A stretch of 35,664 nucleotides of DNA from Solobacterium sp. (GCA_017430925.1 JAFRMA010000104.1:1-35664), one strand, 5' to 3'. Counted from the stretch's first letter, positions 16,040-26,414 are shown. Made by a program: numbers and translations. The notes: generated by a model from the letters alone, not told the origin.

Positions 16040-16430
16040 CTCTTCCACCTCGGCTTTCCATATACTTGAGACGCAGTACGGTAATGACTGCGGATAACCC
16101 GTGAAATATGCCAAACAACGCAAACAACAAATTTCTGGTTTCTGTATTCCCGGACACTTGATGCGCATATAACAGACATACCAGGACCGAAACCAGGATC
16201 ATGACCAGTTCAATGACATAGAGGTTCAATCCCCTTTGTCCGAATACATCCAGACAACAAGGAAGAAATACCGCAAAGATCAAACCAGTCAGAACTGTTT
16301 TTATCTCAATGTGAAAACTCCAGAAAGACAACAGGAAAAGAATCAGCATCGCCGCAAGCAGACCTGACGCTGCTCCGGCAAAGATGTTGGATATCGTCCG
16401 TAATCCTTCCCTGGATTTTTCATCATTCAT
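16026..16430 (-). CDS. Small four-helix membrane protein, function unknown
   Basis: 134 residues with four hydrophobic stretches (about 15-35, 43-60, 70-90 and 103-120) and a charged C-terminal tail. AGGAG upstream of ATG supports the start. It overlaps the GH2 start by 14 bases and lies 11 bases after the MATE gene, so all three are co-transcribed. No family recognised; it could belong to a general small membrane protein family. Confidence 0.75.
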   Translation of the reverse strand: MNDEKSREGLRTISNIFAGAASGLLAAMLILFLLSFWSFHIEIKTVLTGLIFAVFLPCCLDVFGQRGLNLYVIELVMILVSVLVCLLYAHQVSGNTETRNLLFALFGIFHGLSAVITVLRLKYMESRGGRDGAA

Positions 16431-16441
16431 GAAATCTACTC

Positions 16442-17809
16442 CTAATTCATCACCGAAGTACGTGACAGATCGGATTTCTTATAATACGTGTAAGTCAGCA
16501 GACTGCATAACAGCCATCCGGCAGGATAACCCATGGCAATCGGCAATATCTCGTTGGCAATGAAATTCGCCATGACAAATAAGTAGACCTGACGGAAAAC
16601 CACAAAGCTCAGCAGCATGATCACCATCGGAGCCTTGGTATTGCCGGCACCGCGAAGCGCGGAAGAATAGATCTGGTTGGCACAGGACAGCAGGTAGAAC
16701 GGAGTGATCCAGCGCAGGAATAACGTTCCGTAGTAGATGACTTCCGATTTACTGTTAAAGAAGGCAACCATGTTCGGCGCAAAGATAATAACCGGTATCA
16801 TACTGATGATCGTTACGGTAACCGCAAGACGCATACTGATGGATACACCCTTCTTTGCACGTTCCACATCTCCGACACCGAGATTCTGTCCGACAAAGGT
16901 TGTTACGGCAAGCGCTAATGACTGCATCGGCATGAACATCAACATATCAATCTTGGAATATGCGGTCCACCCGGACATGGTATCCGCGCCAAAGTGGTTG
17001 ATATATCCCTGTACGAAGATATTTGAGAAGGAAGTGATCGCCATCTGCAGGGCTGCAGGAATGCCCAGGAAGATGATCTTCTTCAGAATTGCCTTATCTA
17101 TCTTCAGATCTTTCGGTGTCAGTTTTACACAGGTATCTGTTCTTAACAGCACGATGATCGTCAGGATCGCAGAAGTAATCATGGAGATGATCGTCGCGTA
17201 GGCAACTCCTTCCACACCCATATGGAACTTGATGATAAACAGCAGGTCCAATACGATATTCAGCAAGGCTGCGCACATCAGGAAATAGAACGGACGCTTG
17301 GAGTCTCCGATCGCACGTAATATCGCAGAACCCATGTTATAGAACATCAGTCCGGCAATACCGGAGAAGATGATCCGCAGATATTTCATGGATTCCGGGA
17401 ATACTTCCGGAGGTGTATTCATCATCCGCAGAAGATAAGGGGTCAGGAAGATACCCATGATACTGGTGAAGATGACCATCACCAGGGTCATGACAATAGA
17501 CGTGTGTACGACATCATGGACTCTGTTGTATTGTCTGGCACCGTAGTACTGCGAAATGATTACACCGGCACCACTGGCCAGTCCCATGAAGAACCCCACC
17601 AGCATATTGATGATCGGTCCTACCGTACCTACCGCAGAAAACGCTTCATTGCTTACATAATTGCCCACTACCCAGGTATCCACCATGTTGTAGAGCTGCT
17701 GAAATAGATTGCCGAAGAGCAACGGAAGAGCAAACATGATCAGATGACGTGAGATATCACCAGTAGTCATATCGACATCTTTTCTGGCTGTTTTACCGCG
17801 TAAAGACAT
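16442..17809 (-). CDS. MATE-family efflux transporter
   Basis: 455 residues with about 12 membrane helices in two similar halves, normal for MATE sodium- or proton-driven exporters of drugs and organic cations. The N-terminal FALPLLFGNLFQQLYNMVDTW segment split around residues 28-48 is the family hallmark, and AVGTVGPIINMLVGFFMGLASG follows. The second half repeats it with GIPAALQMAITSFSNIFVQ. AAGGAGG lies upstream of ATG. It follows ftsH after 49 bases that hold a hairpin. Substrate unknown. Confidence 0.94.
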   Translation of the reverse strand: MSLRGKTARKDVDMTTGDISRHLIMFALPLLFGNLFQQLYNMVDTWVVGNYVSNEAFSAVGTVGPIINMLVGFFMGLASGAGVIISQYYGARQYNRVHDVVHTSIVMTLVMVIFTSIMGIFLTPYLLRMMNTPPEVFPESMKYLRIIFSGIAGLMFYNMGSAILRAIGDSKRPFYFLMCAALLNIVLDLLFIIKFHMGVEGVAYATIISMITSAILTIIVLLRTDTCVKLTPKDLKIDKAILKKIIFLGIPAALQMAITSFSNIFVQGYINHFGADTMSGWTAYSKIDMLMFMPMQSLALAVTTFVGQNLGVGDVERAKKGVSISMRLAVTVTIISMIPVIIFAPNMVAFFNSKSEVIYYGTLFLRWITPFYLLSCANQIYSSALRGAGNTKAPMVIMLLSFVVFRQVYLFVMANFIANEILPIAMGYPAGWLLCSLLTYTYYKKSDLSRTSVMN

Positions 17810-17827
17810 ACTGCCTCCTTTGAGTGA

Positions 17828-17854
17828 ATCAGGTGGCCTTGACGGCCACCTGAT
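17828..17854 (-). other. Strong hairpin without T-run between ftsH and the MATE gene
   Basis: ATCAGGTGGCC (17828-17838) pairs perfectly with GGCCACCTGAT (17844-17854) around a 5-base loop, four bases after the ftsH stop. On the minus strand it is followed by TCACTCAAAGGAGG rather than a T-run, so it is not a standard terminator. It may be an RNA-stabilising or processing hairpin, or a weak attenuator that lowers downstream expression. Confidence 0.6.
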
Positions 17855-17858
17855 CCGG

Positions 17859-19784
<1,926 letters not shown>

Positions 19785-19802
19785 CTTTCCCTCCTTCGGG
19801 TA

Positions 19803-20339
19803 CTACTGGTATACTTCATCCTTTAATACTGCTACATAAGGCAGGCAGCGGTATCTCTGGTTATAATCCATACCATAGCCAACCACAAATTCGTTGTCGA
19901 CAATAAATCCGACATACTCCGGATCAATATCTTCCACATGACGGCTGGGTTTCTCAAGCAAAGTAACGATCTTTACAGAATTCGCTCCTTTATTCAACAA
20001 TGTCTTGATTACTGTTTTCAGGGTTCTGCCGGTATCCACGATATCTTCTACCACGAGAAGATCCAGCCCCTGTACGGAATCATCAAGGTCTTTCAGAATA
20101 CGGATATCTCCGGTAGATTCTGTACCTTCATAACTTGTGACATCCATGAAGTCATACTTGATATCCAGATCGATATATTTGATCAGTTCCGCAAGAAAAG
20201 GTACAGAGCCTCTGAGCAAAGCTACCAGCAATACATTCTTTCCCGCGTAATCTTCGGTGATCTGTCTGCCAAGTTCTTTACAACGCGTACTGATTTCTTC
20301 TTCGGTAAAAAGCACTTTCTTAATATCCTTTTCAAACAT
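19803..20339 (-). CDS. hpt: Hypoxanthine phosphoribosyltransferase
   Basis: 178 residues, standard for bacterial HPRT, which salvages hypoxanthine and guanine to IMP and GMP using PRPP. The PRPP loop VVEDIVDTGRTL lies at 96-107, LLRGSVPF near 41-48 is the pyrophosphate-binding region, and DYNQRYRCLPYV near the C terminus is typical. GGAGGTATACCGC before ATG is a good ribosome site. It overlaps the tilS stop by 8 bases and precedes ftsH by 18 bases. Confidence 0.97.
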   Translation of the reverse strand: MFEKDIKKVLFTEEEISTRCKELGRQITEDYAGKNVLLVALLRGSVPFLAELIKYIDLDIKYDFMDVTSYEGTESTGDIRILKDLDDSVQGLDLLVVEDIVDTGRTLKTVIKTLLNKGANSVKIVTLLEKPSRHVEDIDPEYVGFIVDNEFVVGYGMDYNQRYRCLPYVAVLKDEVYQ

Positions 20340-21570
20340 GCGGTATACCTCCGTCGCTATTTAGATATTGTATCACAGTTACTGTCGGCAGAATAGAGTA
20401 GTGTTTGTTGTCACATCCCAGACCACAGACCAGGATCACTTCTCCTTTCCGGTTTACCATTACCGGCCAGAGAGGTCTCTGATATACGGGAATATGACGG
20501 TCGATAAAGAACCTGTGGACTTTCTTTGACCCGAAGCGCATGCGAATCGTGTCTCCCGGGAGATAACTGCGGATCGTTACCGGATAGTCATCTTCCTTCA
20601 AGGTTACAGCGTTAACCCCCGGTGTACCCTGTTCAATATGAAAATACTTCTGCCTGCCATGCAGTTCTTCCGGAGAATGATAGATATACTCATAAGGTTG
20701 TCCGGGAATCTCCAGGAAAAAGTATCCCTGTTCCTGGCAAAAACAGCGTTCATCCAGGGGAATCATGAAATCATCCCTGTTCATGAGCTGATGATCAATT
20801 TCCCGGTATTGTGCCTTGGAGTGATGAATCTCTGTATCCGCAAGAGCACGCAGGATCTGTAAACGTACCTCTTCCTCACATGCACGGTAATTCTTAAGAT
20901 TTACCCTTCCGTGGTCTATGAGGTGATCTGCGTCTGTGCGGATCTTTTGAAGTTCACGGTTCTTCTGACTGATCTCTGCCAGGATCTCTTGTCTTTGCGG
21001 AACCGTCAGGCTGTCGATGACCTCTTGCCGGATCCGGTTCCGGGTGTAGGATACATCCCGGTTGGTTTTATCTGTATAATAGCGGATTCCGGCAGACTCA
21101 CAGCAGCGGATCAGGTCGGCTTTGGTCAAGGATAATAACGGACGGCAGATCTGCAGATTCTTGTAATAAATCTGTTCCTGGAGGCCGTAGTATTCCGGGG
21201 TAAGTCCCTTCTCTTTCTGCATCACATACGTCTCGATCAGGTCATCCTGGTGATGTGCCGTAAGCACACCGCAAAAGCCGTATTTCTCCGCAATCTGCAC
21301 AAACCAGGTATATCTCCAGTCTCTTGCGGACGCCTCAAAATTACCGCTGTATTCGAACGGCTCGCTGCGTACAAACAATTCGATTTCGTGTTCTGCACAA
21401 TATGTGCGTACATAGGCTTCTTCTTCCTCGGCTTCCGGGCGGTGATGATAATTCACGTGAACAGCCGAAAAAGAGATGTCTTCCCGTTCACACAGGTACA
21501 GTAAAGCCATGGAATCCGGACCCCCGGATACCGCCGCAAGCCATTTCCCTTCCCTGTAGTTTTCAAGCAT
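20332..21570 (-). CDS. tilS: tRNA(Ile)-lysidine synthase
   Basis: 412 residues. The N-type ATP pyrophosphatase motif SGGPDS is at 15-20, followed by HVNYHHR and LTAHHQDDLIETYVM, which are typical TilS motifs. The enzyme places lysine on C34 of tRNA-Ile(CAU) so that it reads AUA and is normally essential. The C-terminal part (about 300-400), with the basic VHRFFIDRHIPVYQRPLWPV, matches the TilS tRNA-binding domain. The start follows the PemK-like gene by 9 bases without a clear ribosome site, so coupled translation is likely. Confidence 0.96.
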   Translation of the reverse strand: MLENYREGKWLAAVSGGPDSMALLYLCEREDISFSAVHVNYHHRPEAEEEEAYVRTYCAEHEIELFVRSEPFEYSGNFEASARDWRYTWFVQIAEKYGFCGVLTAHHQDDLIETYVMQKEKGLTPEYYGLQEQIYYKNLQICRPLLSLTKADLIRCCESAGIRYYTDKTNRDVSYTRNRIRQEVIDSLTVPQRQEILAEISQKNRELQKIRTDADHLIDHGRVNLKNYRACEEEVRLQILRALADTEIHHSKAQYREIDHQLMNRDDFMIPLDERCFCQEQGYFFLEIPGQPYEYIYHSPEELHGRQKYFHIEQGTPGVNAVTLKEDDYPVTIRSYLPGDTIRMRFGSKKVHRFFIDRHIPVYQRPLWPVMVNRKGEVILVCGLGCDNKHYSILPTVTVIQYLNSDGGIPHV

Positions 21571-21579
21571 AGATATATC

Positions 21580-22155
21580 TTACCATGCGATATCATCTCT
21601 CAAAAACATTACCTGCATCATTCTCTGCTGAATCTTCCGGAACAACGTGCTGTCCTGATCAATATGCGCTTTCACCTCAATCACCCTGGCAGTATTCACG
21701 AACTTCATGTCATTGAGGAATAACACGGAATGATAACGCAGTCCCTTGATATCTCCCAGTCTCATCAGGTGGATCTTCCCGTTGGGATTCTCCTTGGCGT
21801 CATACGCATTCGCATACTGTACAGGGTTGCTGGTCATCGGAATCACCAAAGCTTTCTTACGGCAGATCGACATGATGATCCCGAAGTGCTGATAGGCCAT
21901 CTCATTGAGATACGCCTGCCCGAAATCCATGAAACAGATATCCCCTACCGTCAGATATAACCCCAGATCTTCCGAAGAGATATTCTGACTGCGGATCATC
22001 CAGTTCGCTTCCGAAATCAGATTATTCTCGATATTGTCCGACACATAGGGATAATAGACATTCTCCCGGTACCGGATATAGTTCTTCCAGGTATCTTCAT
22101 TTCCGGATGCTTTGATTGCTTCGTTCTGTAATACGTGTACGAGATCTTTGTTCAT
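21580..22155 (-). CDS. PemK/MazF-like protein without visible antitoxin
   Basis: 191 residues. Residues 70-110 (VGDICFMDFGQAYLNEMAYQHFG then KALVIPMTSN, given as two pieces) follow the MazF/PemK fold pattern of a 'GDI...DFG' strand, a central 'E..Y.HFG' and a 'V.PMTS' strand. MazF/PemK toxins are mRNA endonucleases. This protein is longer than typical MazF (about 110-120) because of a 65-residue helical N-terminal extension, which could act as a built-in antitoxin-like or substrate-blocking segment (speculative). No antitoxin gene is adjacent: upstream is a terminator and downstream is tilS. GGAGGG precedes the ATG. It is the first gene of the large operon. Confidence 0.7.
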   Translation of the reverse strand: MNKDLVHVLQNEAIKASGNEDTWKNYIRYRENVYYPYVSDNIENNLISEANWMIRSQNISSEDLGLYLTVGDICFMDFGQAYLNEMAYQHFGIIMSICRKKALVIPMTSNPVQYANAYDAKENPNGKIHLMRLGDIKGLRYHSVLFLNDMKFVNTARVIEVKAHIDQDSTLFRKIQQRMMQVMFLRDDIAW

Positions 22156-22184
22156 ATAATTGACCCTCCACTCATTACATAGGA

Positions 22185-22220
22185 CGAAAAAAAGAAATTC
22201 CCCGGGTAACCCGGAGAATT
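22185..22220 (-). terminator. Rho-independent terminator after the MscS-family gene
   Basis: On the minus strand, AATTC-T-CCGGG pairs with CCCGG-G-GAATT around a TTA loop (22196-22220), followed by TTTCTTTTTTTC. It ends the surface protein-MscS transcript and isolates the PemK-like/tilS operon. Confidence 0.9.
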
Positions 22221-22248
22221 CTCTGGAAATGCGTAATGGATCTGTATA

Positions 22249-23166
22249 CTAGTCTCCCTGATGGACAACAACCTGCGGGAAAGGAATCTCTATACCATTC
22301 TCGTCAAACAAGATCTTGAGATCACGGTTGAGCTGACGCTGTGCCACAAAGATATTCGCTTCATTGACCCAGGCACCGACACGGATGGTGATTCCGCTGT
22401 CTCCCAGTTCCTGTACACCGTAATAGATCGGTTTTTCCAGATACAGGTCTTTATGCAAGGTATACATCTTGCCAAGATTATCCTGCAGGACACGTTCAAG
22501 ATACTTCAGATCTGTCTTATAGGAGACAGAGGGTTCACTGAGCGCAAGCGAACGGTTGCGGGAACGGTTCTGGAAATTACGGATATCCGAGTTATTGACA
22601 ACCTTCAGGTTTCCTCCGGCATCTTCAATAACAGTTGTACGTACACCGATACTGCGAACAATACCACGGAATTCATCCAGGATGATAATATCTCCGATCT
22701 CATACTGGCGTTCAAAGATGATGAACAAACCGGTGATGATATCTTCAATGAGACTCTGGGCACCGAAGCCGACGATCAATCCGATAATTCCGGCACCGGC
22801 AAGGACAGCAGTAGTATTGACACCGAGAATACTGAGACCCCAGATAAAGGCAATGATTATCGCCAGGTAGCGGATCAAGCCGGTAAGCAACAGCGCAATT
22901 GTCCTGGAGTGATCATCTCTGTCTGCGGTAAAGCGCAGGATCCACTTACAGATCTGATAGACCAAAGTGACGATCGCCAGCGCAAGAATCAGCGTACCGA
23001 TGTGTGCTACAGTGATTTCTCCGCTTCTTTCGATCAGGAAGTGCTTTGTGCGCAGAAACTCCATCCTGTCTATGGTTTCCGCCGAGAATGGAAGCCACTG
23101 CGGATTAAATAGTAATACGATCAGAATAATGGAAATTATGGTACCGATGATACTTCTTACCTTCAT
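22249..23166 (-). CDS. MscS-family mechanosensitive channel
   Basis: 305 residues with about three to four membrane helices. The pore-lining helix region (about 118-146) is rich in Gly and Ala (VLAGAGIIGLIVGFGAQSL), the hallmark of MscS, followed by the beta domain FERQYEIGDII and a mixed C-terminal domain. Such channels open on hypo-osmotic shock to release solutes. GGGAGG precedes ATG at a good distance. It lies 35 bases downstream of the large surface protein with no terminator between, so it may share that gene's promoter. A good terminator follows it. Confidence 0.94.
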   Translation of the reverse strand: MKVRSIIGTIISIILIVLLFNPQWLPFSAETIDRMEFLRTKHFLIERSGEITVAHIGTLILALAIVTLVYQICKWILRFTADRDDHSRTIALLLTGLIRYLAIIIAFIWGLSILGVNTTAVLAGAGIIGLIVGFGAQSLIEDIITGLFIIFERQYEIGDIIILDEFRGIVRSIGVRTTVIEDAGGNLKVVNNSDIRNFQNRSRNRSLALSEPSVSYKTDLKYLERVLQDNLGKMYTLHKDLYLEKPIYYGVQELGDSGITIRVGAWVNEANIFVAQRQLNRDLKILFDENGIEIPFPQVVVHQGD

Positions 23167-23201
23167 ATATAAATCCTCCCCGTATATCGATGATATTTAT
23201 G

Positions 23202-25127
23202 TTAATTTAACTGTCCGCTGATATTTGCGCCGCTTGGACGGTAACTGCCGCTGCCATCCGGAGTGATCAGTTCGACGGATGCCTCGAATGTCGCGCCGGT
23301 ATCCACAGCCCCGATGTTATACCGGACATAGTAGTGATTACCGCTGGATGAGGTATTCGTTGGACTGGTGTACGACTGTGAAGAACCTCCGGATGTCACA
23401 GTAAGATATGAATATTCCAAAGTGATCTGCGAAGCATCTGCCAGTGCAGGATCAATCTCATAGTCCAGAGTCAGGGTTCTTCCGTCATAGCTGTATGACG
23501 TATTGGTTACGTAAGAGCCTTTATACAGATAGAATTCTGAGGACTCCACGGTACCTGTCGTACCATCCGGATATGTATATGTGAGAACAAGTTTACCTGT
23601 TCTTCGTTCATTTGTGTCACTGGTATCCGCAAAATCATACCGGACCTCATCACTCCATGTATTACCGGATGTGCTGGATCCTTCATAGTTGAGAGATATA
23701 TCGGTTGCGGCACCGTCCACATATAGTGTAAGTGTACCGCTTCCTCCCGCGAGATCATTCAGCTGGATATCGAAGTTTCTCCAGCAGGACCATACGCCGT
23801 TCTGCTTGAGTACGCTCATATAATCACCAATAGTGATTACCGGAGCGTTATGGGTATCCGAGGAAGTAATCTTCAGCCAGCCGTCGGTAACGTCAAATGT
23901 GACATTATAGTTCGTATTGGTCGTACTGAAGTCGGAAGCACTCAGATTCATGTAGTAGGTTCCTACCGCGGAGCCATGGGCATAGGCCTCCTCATCACCC
24001 GGACCTGTGATCTGGTCCAGAGTAATCGTTGCGTCACTCGGAATATTGATCGTATAACCGCTGATCACATGTTCCTCGTTATCAAACGGTACCGTCAGGG
24101 TATTACCGGTAACGGTAATCGTCAGATCCTTCGGTGTGATCTCCAAATATCCGTCCGTGATCTGGACCGTAATATTTGTAAATGAACTGGAAGTTACCGA
24201 GAAGTCTGACGCGCTGAGATTCATCTGGTGTGTGCCGACATCTACGCCGGACGCTACAGCCAGACTTCCTGCATTCAATTCAACGGTAATGTAATCTGTG
24301 ACATCATCACCGTCACTGGTAACCGCAGTATAGGTAAAGCCGTCTACCTGTAAATTTTCGCCGGTATACGTCAGCGTGTTATGGTTACCGACAATCGTAA
24401 CGGTTACTGCCTGATTCTGGTCAAGGATCTTCAGCCAGCCGTCATTGACAGTCACATTGATATTCTTATATTTTCCGGAAGAGACACTAAAGTCACCCTT
24501 GGTCAGCCCCATGTAGTAGGTGCCGGGTTCAATACCGGAAACCATGGGTACAGGTATATCTGTACCGTTGTAGGTTACTTCAAAGTCTTCCTGATCCAGT
24601 TTGGTCTTTCCCTTACGCGCGGTATAGGTATATCCTTCCGAGAATAACTCACCGCCGGTATATGGCTGTGTCACCTGCGCACCGGTTATGGTCACTGTGG
24701 CTCTGGTCTCCGGTTCTGTACTGGGTGAAGGCTCCGGTTCAGGCTCCGGCTCAGGATCTGGTTCCGGTATCGGTGTCGGACCCGGTTCAATGCTTGGAGA
24801 CGGTGTCGGAGGTGCCGGTGTCGGGGGAACCGGTGTTGTCGGTGTAGGTGTCGGAGGTGCCGGATCCGGTTTTTTATCCGGTTCAGGTGTCGTTGCCGGC
24901 GGATTTACAGGTTCCGGACTTGGTGTAGGAACAACCACAACCACTTCCGGTTCCGGACCGTTCGGTATTACAGGCAGTGGCTTGTGAACCAGTGCCGAAA
25001 GCGCAATTAAAGCACCGGTCATCAGTAACGGAATTTTCGCATAGTTTAATCTCTTATGATGTTTTCCGCCCTTTACCGGTTCATAGGGCTTCGCAATCTC
25101 CGGATAGCGATCATCTACTTCCCGCAT
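23202..25127 (-). CDS. Large signal-anchored surface protein with Pro-rich stalk and three beta repeats
   Basis: 641 residues. A 30-residue charged cytoplasmic N terminus precedes one membrane helix (about 32-47), so the rest should face outside. Residues 50-142 are a Pro/Glu/Thr/Ser stalk with a PEPEPEPEP core. Three related units follow at about 143-234, 241-330 and 335-420. Each opens with a 'V.ITG....YTG' strand and closes with 'GTYYM.L...DFS......N..V.V.DGWLKI', like MBG-type surface repeats. Residues 430-641 form a further Ser/Thr-rich, beta-looking region. No LPxTG signal is present. The start has no Shine-Dalgarno sequence but sits 6 bases after a promoter -10. Adhesion or cell-wall binding is a guess. 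Confidence 0.82.
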   Translation of the reverse strand: MREVDDRYPEIAKPYEPVKGGKHHKRLNYAKIPLLMTGALIALSALVHKPLPVIPNGPEPEVVVVVPTPSPEPVNPPATTPEPDKKPDPAPPTPTPTTPVPPTPAPPTPSPSIEPGPTPIPEPDPEPEPEPEPSPSTEPETRATVTITGAQVTQPYTGGELFSEGYTYTARKGKTKLDQEDFEVTYNGTDIPVPMVSGIEPGTYYMGLTKGDFSVSSGKYKNINVTVNDGWLKILDQNQAVTVTIVGNHNTLTYTGENLQVDGFTYTAVTSDGDDVTDYITVELNAGSLAVASGVDVGTHQMNLSASDFSVTSSSFTNITVQITDGYLEITPKDLTITVTGNTLTVPFDNEEHVISGYTINIPSDATITLDQITGPGDEEAYAHGSAVGTYYMNLSASDFSTTNTNYNVTFDVTDGWLKITSSDTHNAPVITIGDYMSVLKQNGVWSCWRNFDIQLNDLAGGSGTLTLYVDGAATDISLNYEGSSTSGNTWSDEVRYDFADTSDTNERRTGKLVLTYTYPDGTTGTVESSEFYLYKGSYVTNTSYSYDGRTLTLDYEIDPALADASQITLEYSYLTVTSGGSSQSYTSPTNTSSSGNHYYVRYNIGAVDTGATFEASVELITPDGSGSYRPSGANISGQLN

Positions 25128-25133
25128 AGTTTA

Positions 25134-25163
25134 ATGATAGTTAAATTGTCATAACACTGTCAA
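25134..25163 (-). promoter_or_regulatory. Strong promoter for the surface protein; predicts leaderless mRNA
   Basis: On the minus strand, TTGACA (25158-25163) and TATCAT (25134-25139) are 18 bases apart. The ATG begins only 6 bases beyond the -10, so the expected transcription start coincides with the start codon. No purine-rich ribosome site exists between. Confidence 0.7.
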
Positions 25164-25204
25164 ATACTATTCCGGGATAAATGTACAGAATTCTTTATTT
25201 TGTA

Positions 25205-25249
25205 TAAAATTAAAAACTCTTCCCGGACAGATTTACTGCAGAAAGAGTT
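25205..25249 (-). terminator. Rho-independent terminator after the TagO-like gene
   Basis: On the minus strand, AACTCTT (25243-25249) pairs with AAGAGTT (25215-25221), extended by a wobble and a C-G pair inside, followed by TTTTTAATTTT. It lies just after the stop of the TagO-like gene and before the surface protein promoter. Confidence 0.75.
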
Positions 25250-25256
25250 CTATTAA

Positions 25257-26390
25257 TTATTCGGACAGGGGTTTTTCCTGCGCGCTTTCCTGAATCTTGG
25301 AATCTACAGGATCTTGTCCATCCAGGATCTTCGGCCAACCGGTCAGACGATTGATCATGGATAAGATCGGATGAAACTTCGGATTGACCATTCCCGTATA
25401 CTCGATAAACAGTTCAAAGAAGATGATCAGTACCGCAACCAGCGCAATACCAAGAGACGGATAGAAGTAACTCAGTACTGCCGCTAACGCAAACAACAGT
25501 GTAACCACGTACAGCGTGAGTACCGTACGCTGATGTCCCAGTTTCAGTTTGAACATCAGCACGTGGTGAAGGTGTCCCTTATCTGCCTGGGAGAACTTCT
25601 GTCCCTTCAGACGTCTGCGGATGATCGCCAGCAGCGTATCACTGATCGGGATGAACAACAATAAGATTGGGAAACCCAGGGTGATCAGTGCCGTGGTCTT
25701 GAAGCCCAGCAGGGAGATACAGGCGATGGTAAAGCCCATGAACTGTGCCCCGCAGTCACCGACAAAGATCGATGCCGGATGGAAATTGTACGGCAGGAAG
25801 CCCAGGATCGCTCCGCTCAGACACAACGCCAGAATACAGATATCTCTTCTGCCCATGAAGTATCCAAGTAAGCCGATCGTCAGGATAACGATCAGGGAGA
25901 TACCGCTGGAAAGCCCGTCCAGGCCATCAATCAGATTGATCGCATTCGTAATACCGATGATCCAGAAGAACGAGATCATGATCGTAATGACCGGGGAAGA
26001 GATATCCAGGGCAAAGATCTGCATTTCCTGAAGATACAGTTTTCCGATAACCATCGCTATGACTGCGCCGGCTACCTGGAACAAGATCTTCTTCTTCGGA
26101 GATAATTCGTAGATATCGTCCAGAAGACCACCGATAAAGACCAGGGAACCTCCAATCACAATACCGTTCAAAGTATCGTCCGCTGACAGGAATACCGTCA
26201 GAGAAATCAGAAATGCGATAAAGATCGCAGTACCGCCGATACGCACAATTCTTCCGTGATGTACCGTACGGTTATTCTCCTGCGCATAAATGCCCAGACG
26301 AAAACCCACCTGCTTGCACAAAGGCACCAAAGCAAATGAAATCACAAGCGGTAATAAGAAATACGGAAGTGCTCCCTTAATCAGATTCAT
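25257..26390 (-). CDS. tagO: TagO/WecA-like undecaprenyl-phosphate GlcNAc-1-phosphate transferase
   Basis: 377 residues with about 11 membrane helices, MraY/WecA superfamily. Motifs are DD at 91-92 (GGLLDDIYEL), NLIDGLDGL at 152-160, FVGDCGAQFMG around 209-219 and the HLHH loop at 273-276 (KGHLHHVL), which marks the WecA/TagO group that uses UDP-GlcNAc. It would start teichoic acid or other glycopolymer synthesis on the lipid carrier. The C-terminal tail is polar. The start has no ribosome site; an extended -10 lies 13 bases upstream. Transcription ends at a clear terminator, so it may be a single-gene unit. Confidence 0.92.
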   Translation of the reverse strand: MNLIKGALPYFLLPLVISFALVPLCKQVGFRLGIYAQENNRTVHHGRIVRIGGTAIFIAFLISLTVFLSADDTLNGIVIGGSLVFIGGLLDDIYELSPKKKILFQVAGAVIAMVIGKLYLQEMQIFALDISSPVITIMISFFWIIGITNAINLIDGLDGLSSGISLIVILTIGLLGYFMGRRDICILALCLSGAILGFLPYNFHPASIFVGDCGAQFMGFTIACISLLGFKTTALITLGFPILLLFIPISDTLLAIIRRRLKGQKFSQADKGHLHHVLMFKLKLGHQRTVLTLYVVTLLFALAAVLSYFYPSLGIALVAVLIIFFELFIEYTGMVNPKFHPILSMINRLTGWPKILDGQDPVDSKIQESAQEKPLSE

Positions 26391-26403
26391 AGTATACGCG
26401 GCT

Positions 26404-26412
26404 ATTATATCA
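26404..26412 (-). promoter_or_regulatory. Extended -10 promoter for the TagO-like gene
   Basis: On the minus strand, TGA-TATAAT is a perfect extended -10 (TGN-TATAAT). The ATG follows 13 bases later, leaving a predicted leader of about 6-8 bases with no Shine-Dalgarno sequence. No good -35 hexamer is seen. Confidence 0.6.
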
Positions 26413-26414
26413 TA

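Noticed and set aside
16040..16168. 43-residue N-terminal extension of the GH2 protein
   Set aside because: It lies inside the upstream membrane protein gene, is Cys-rich without family similarity, and the internal ATG at 16039 has a good ribosome site.
22261..23112. Plus-strand open frame (283 codons) opposite the MscS-family gene
   Set aside because: The opposite strand encodes a clear MscS channel; this frame has low-complexity, shadow-like composition and no ribosome site.
24688..24987. Gly/Ser/Val-rich plus-strand open frame resembling a repeat protein
   Set aside because: It is the reverse reading of the proline-rich stalk codons of the surface protein.
24700..24990. Apparent tandem repeat DNA of GGTTC/GGTGTCGG-like units
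   Set aside because: It is explained by codons of a Pro/Glu/Thr-rich stalk; spacing is irregular and there are no CRISPR-like spacers.
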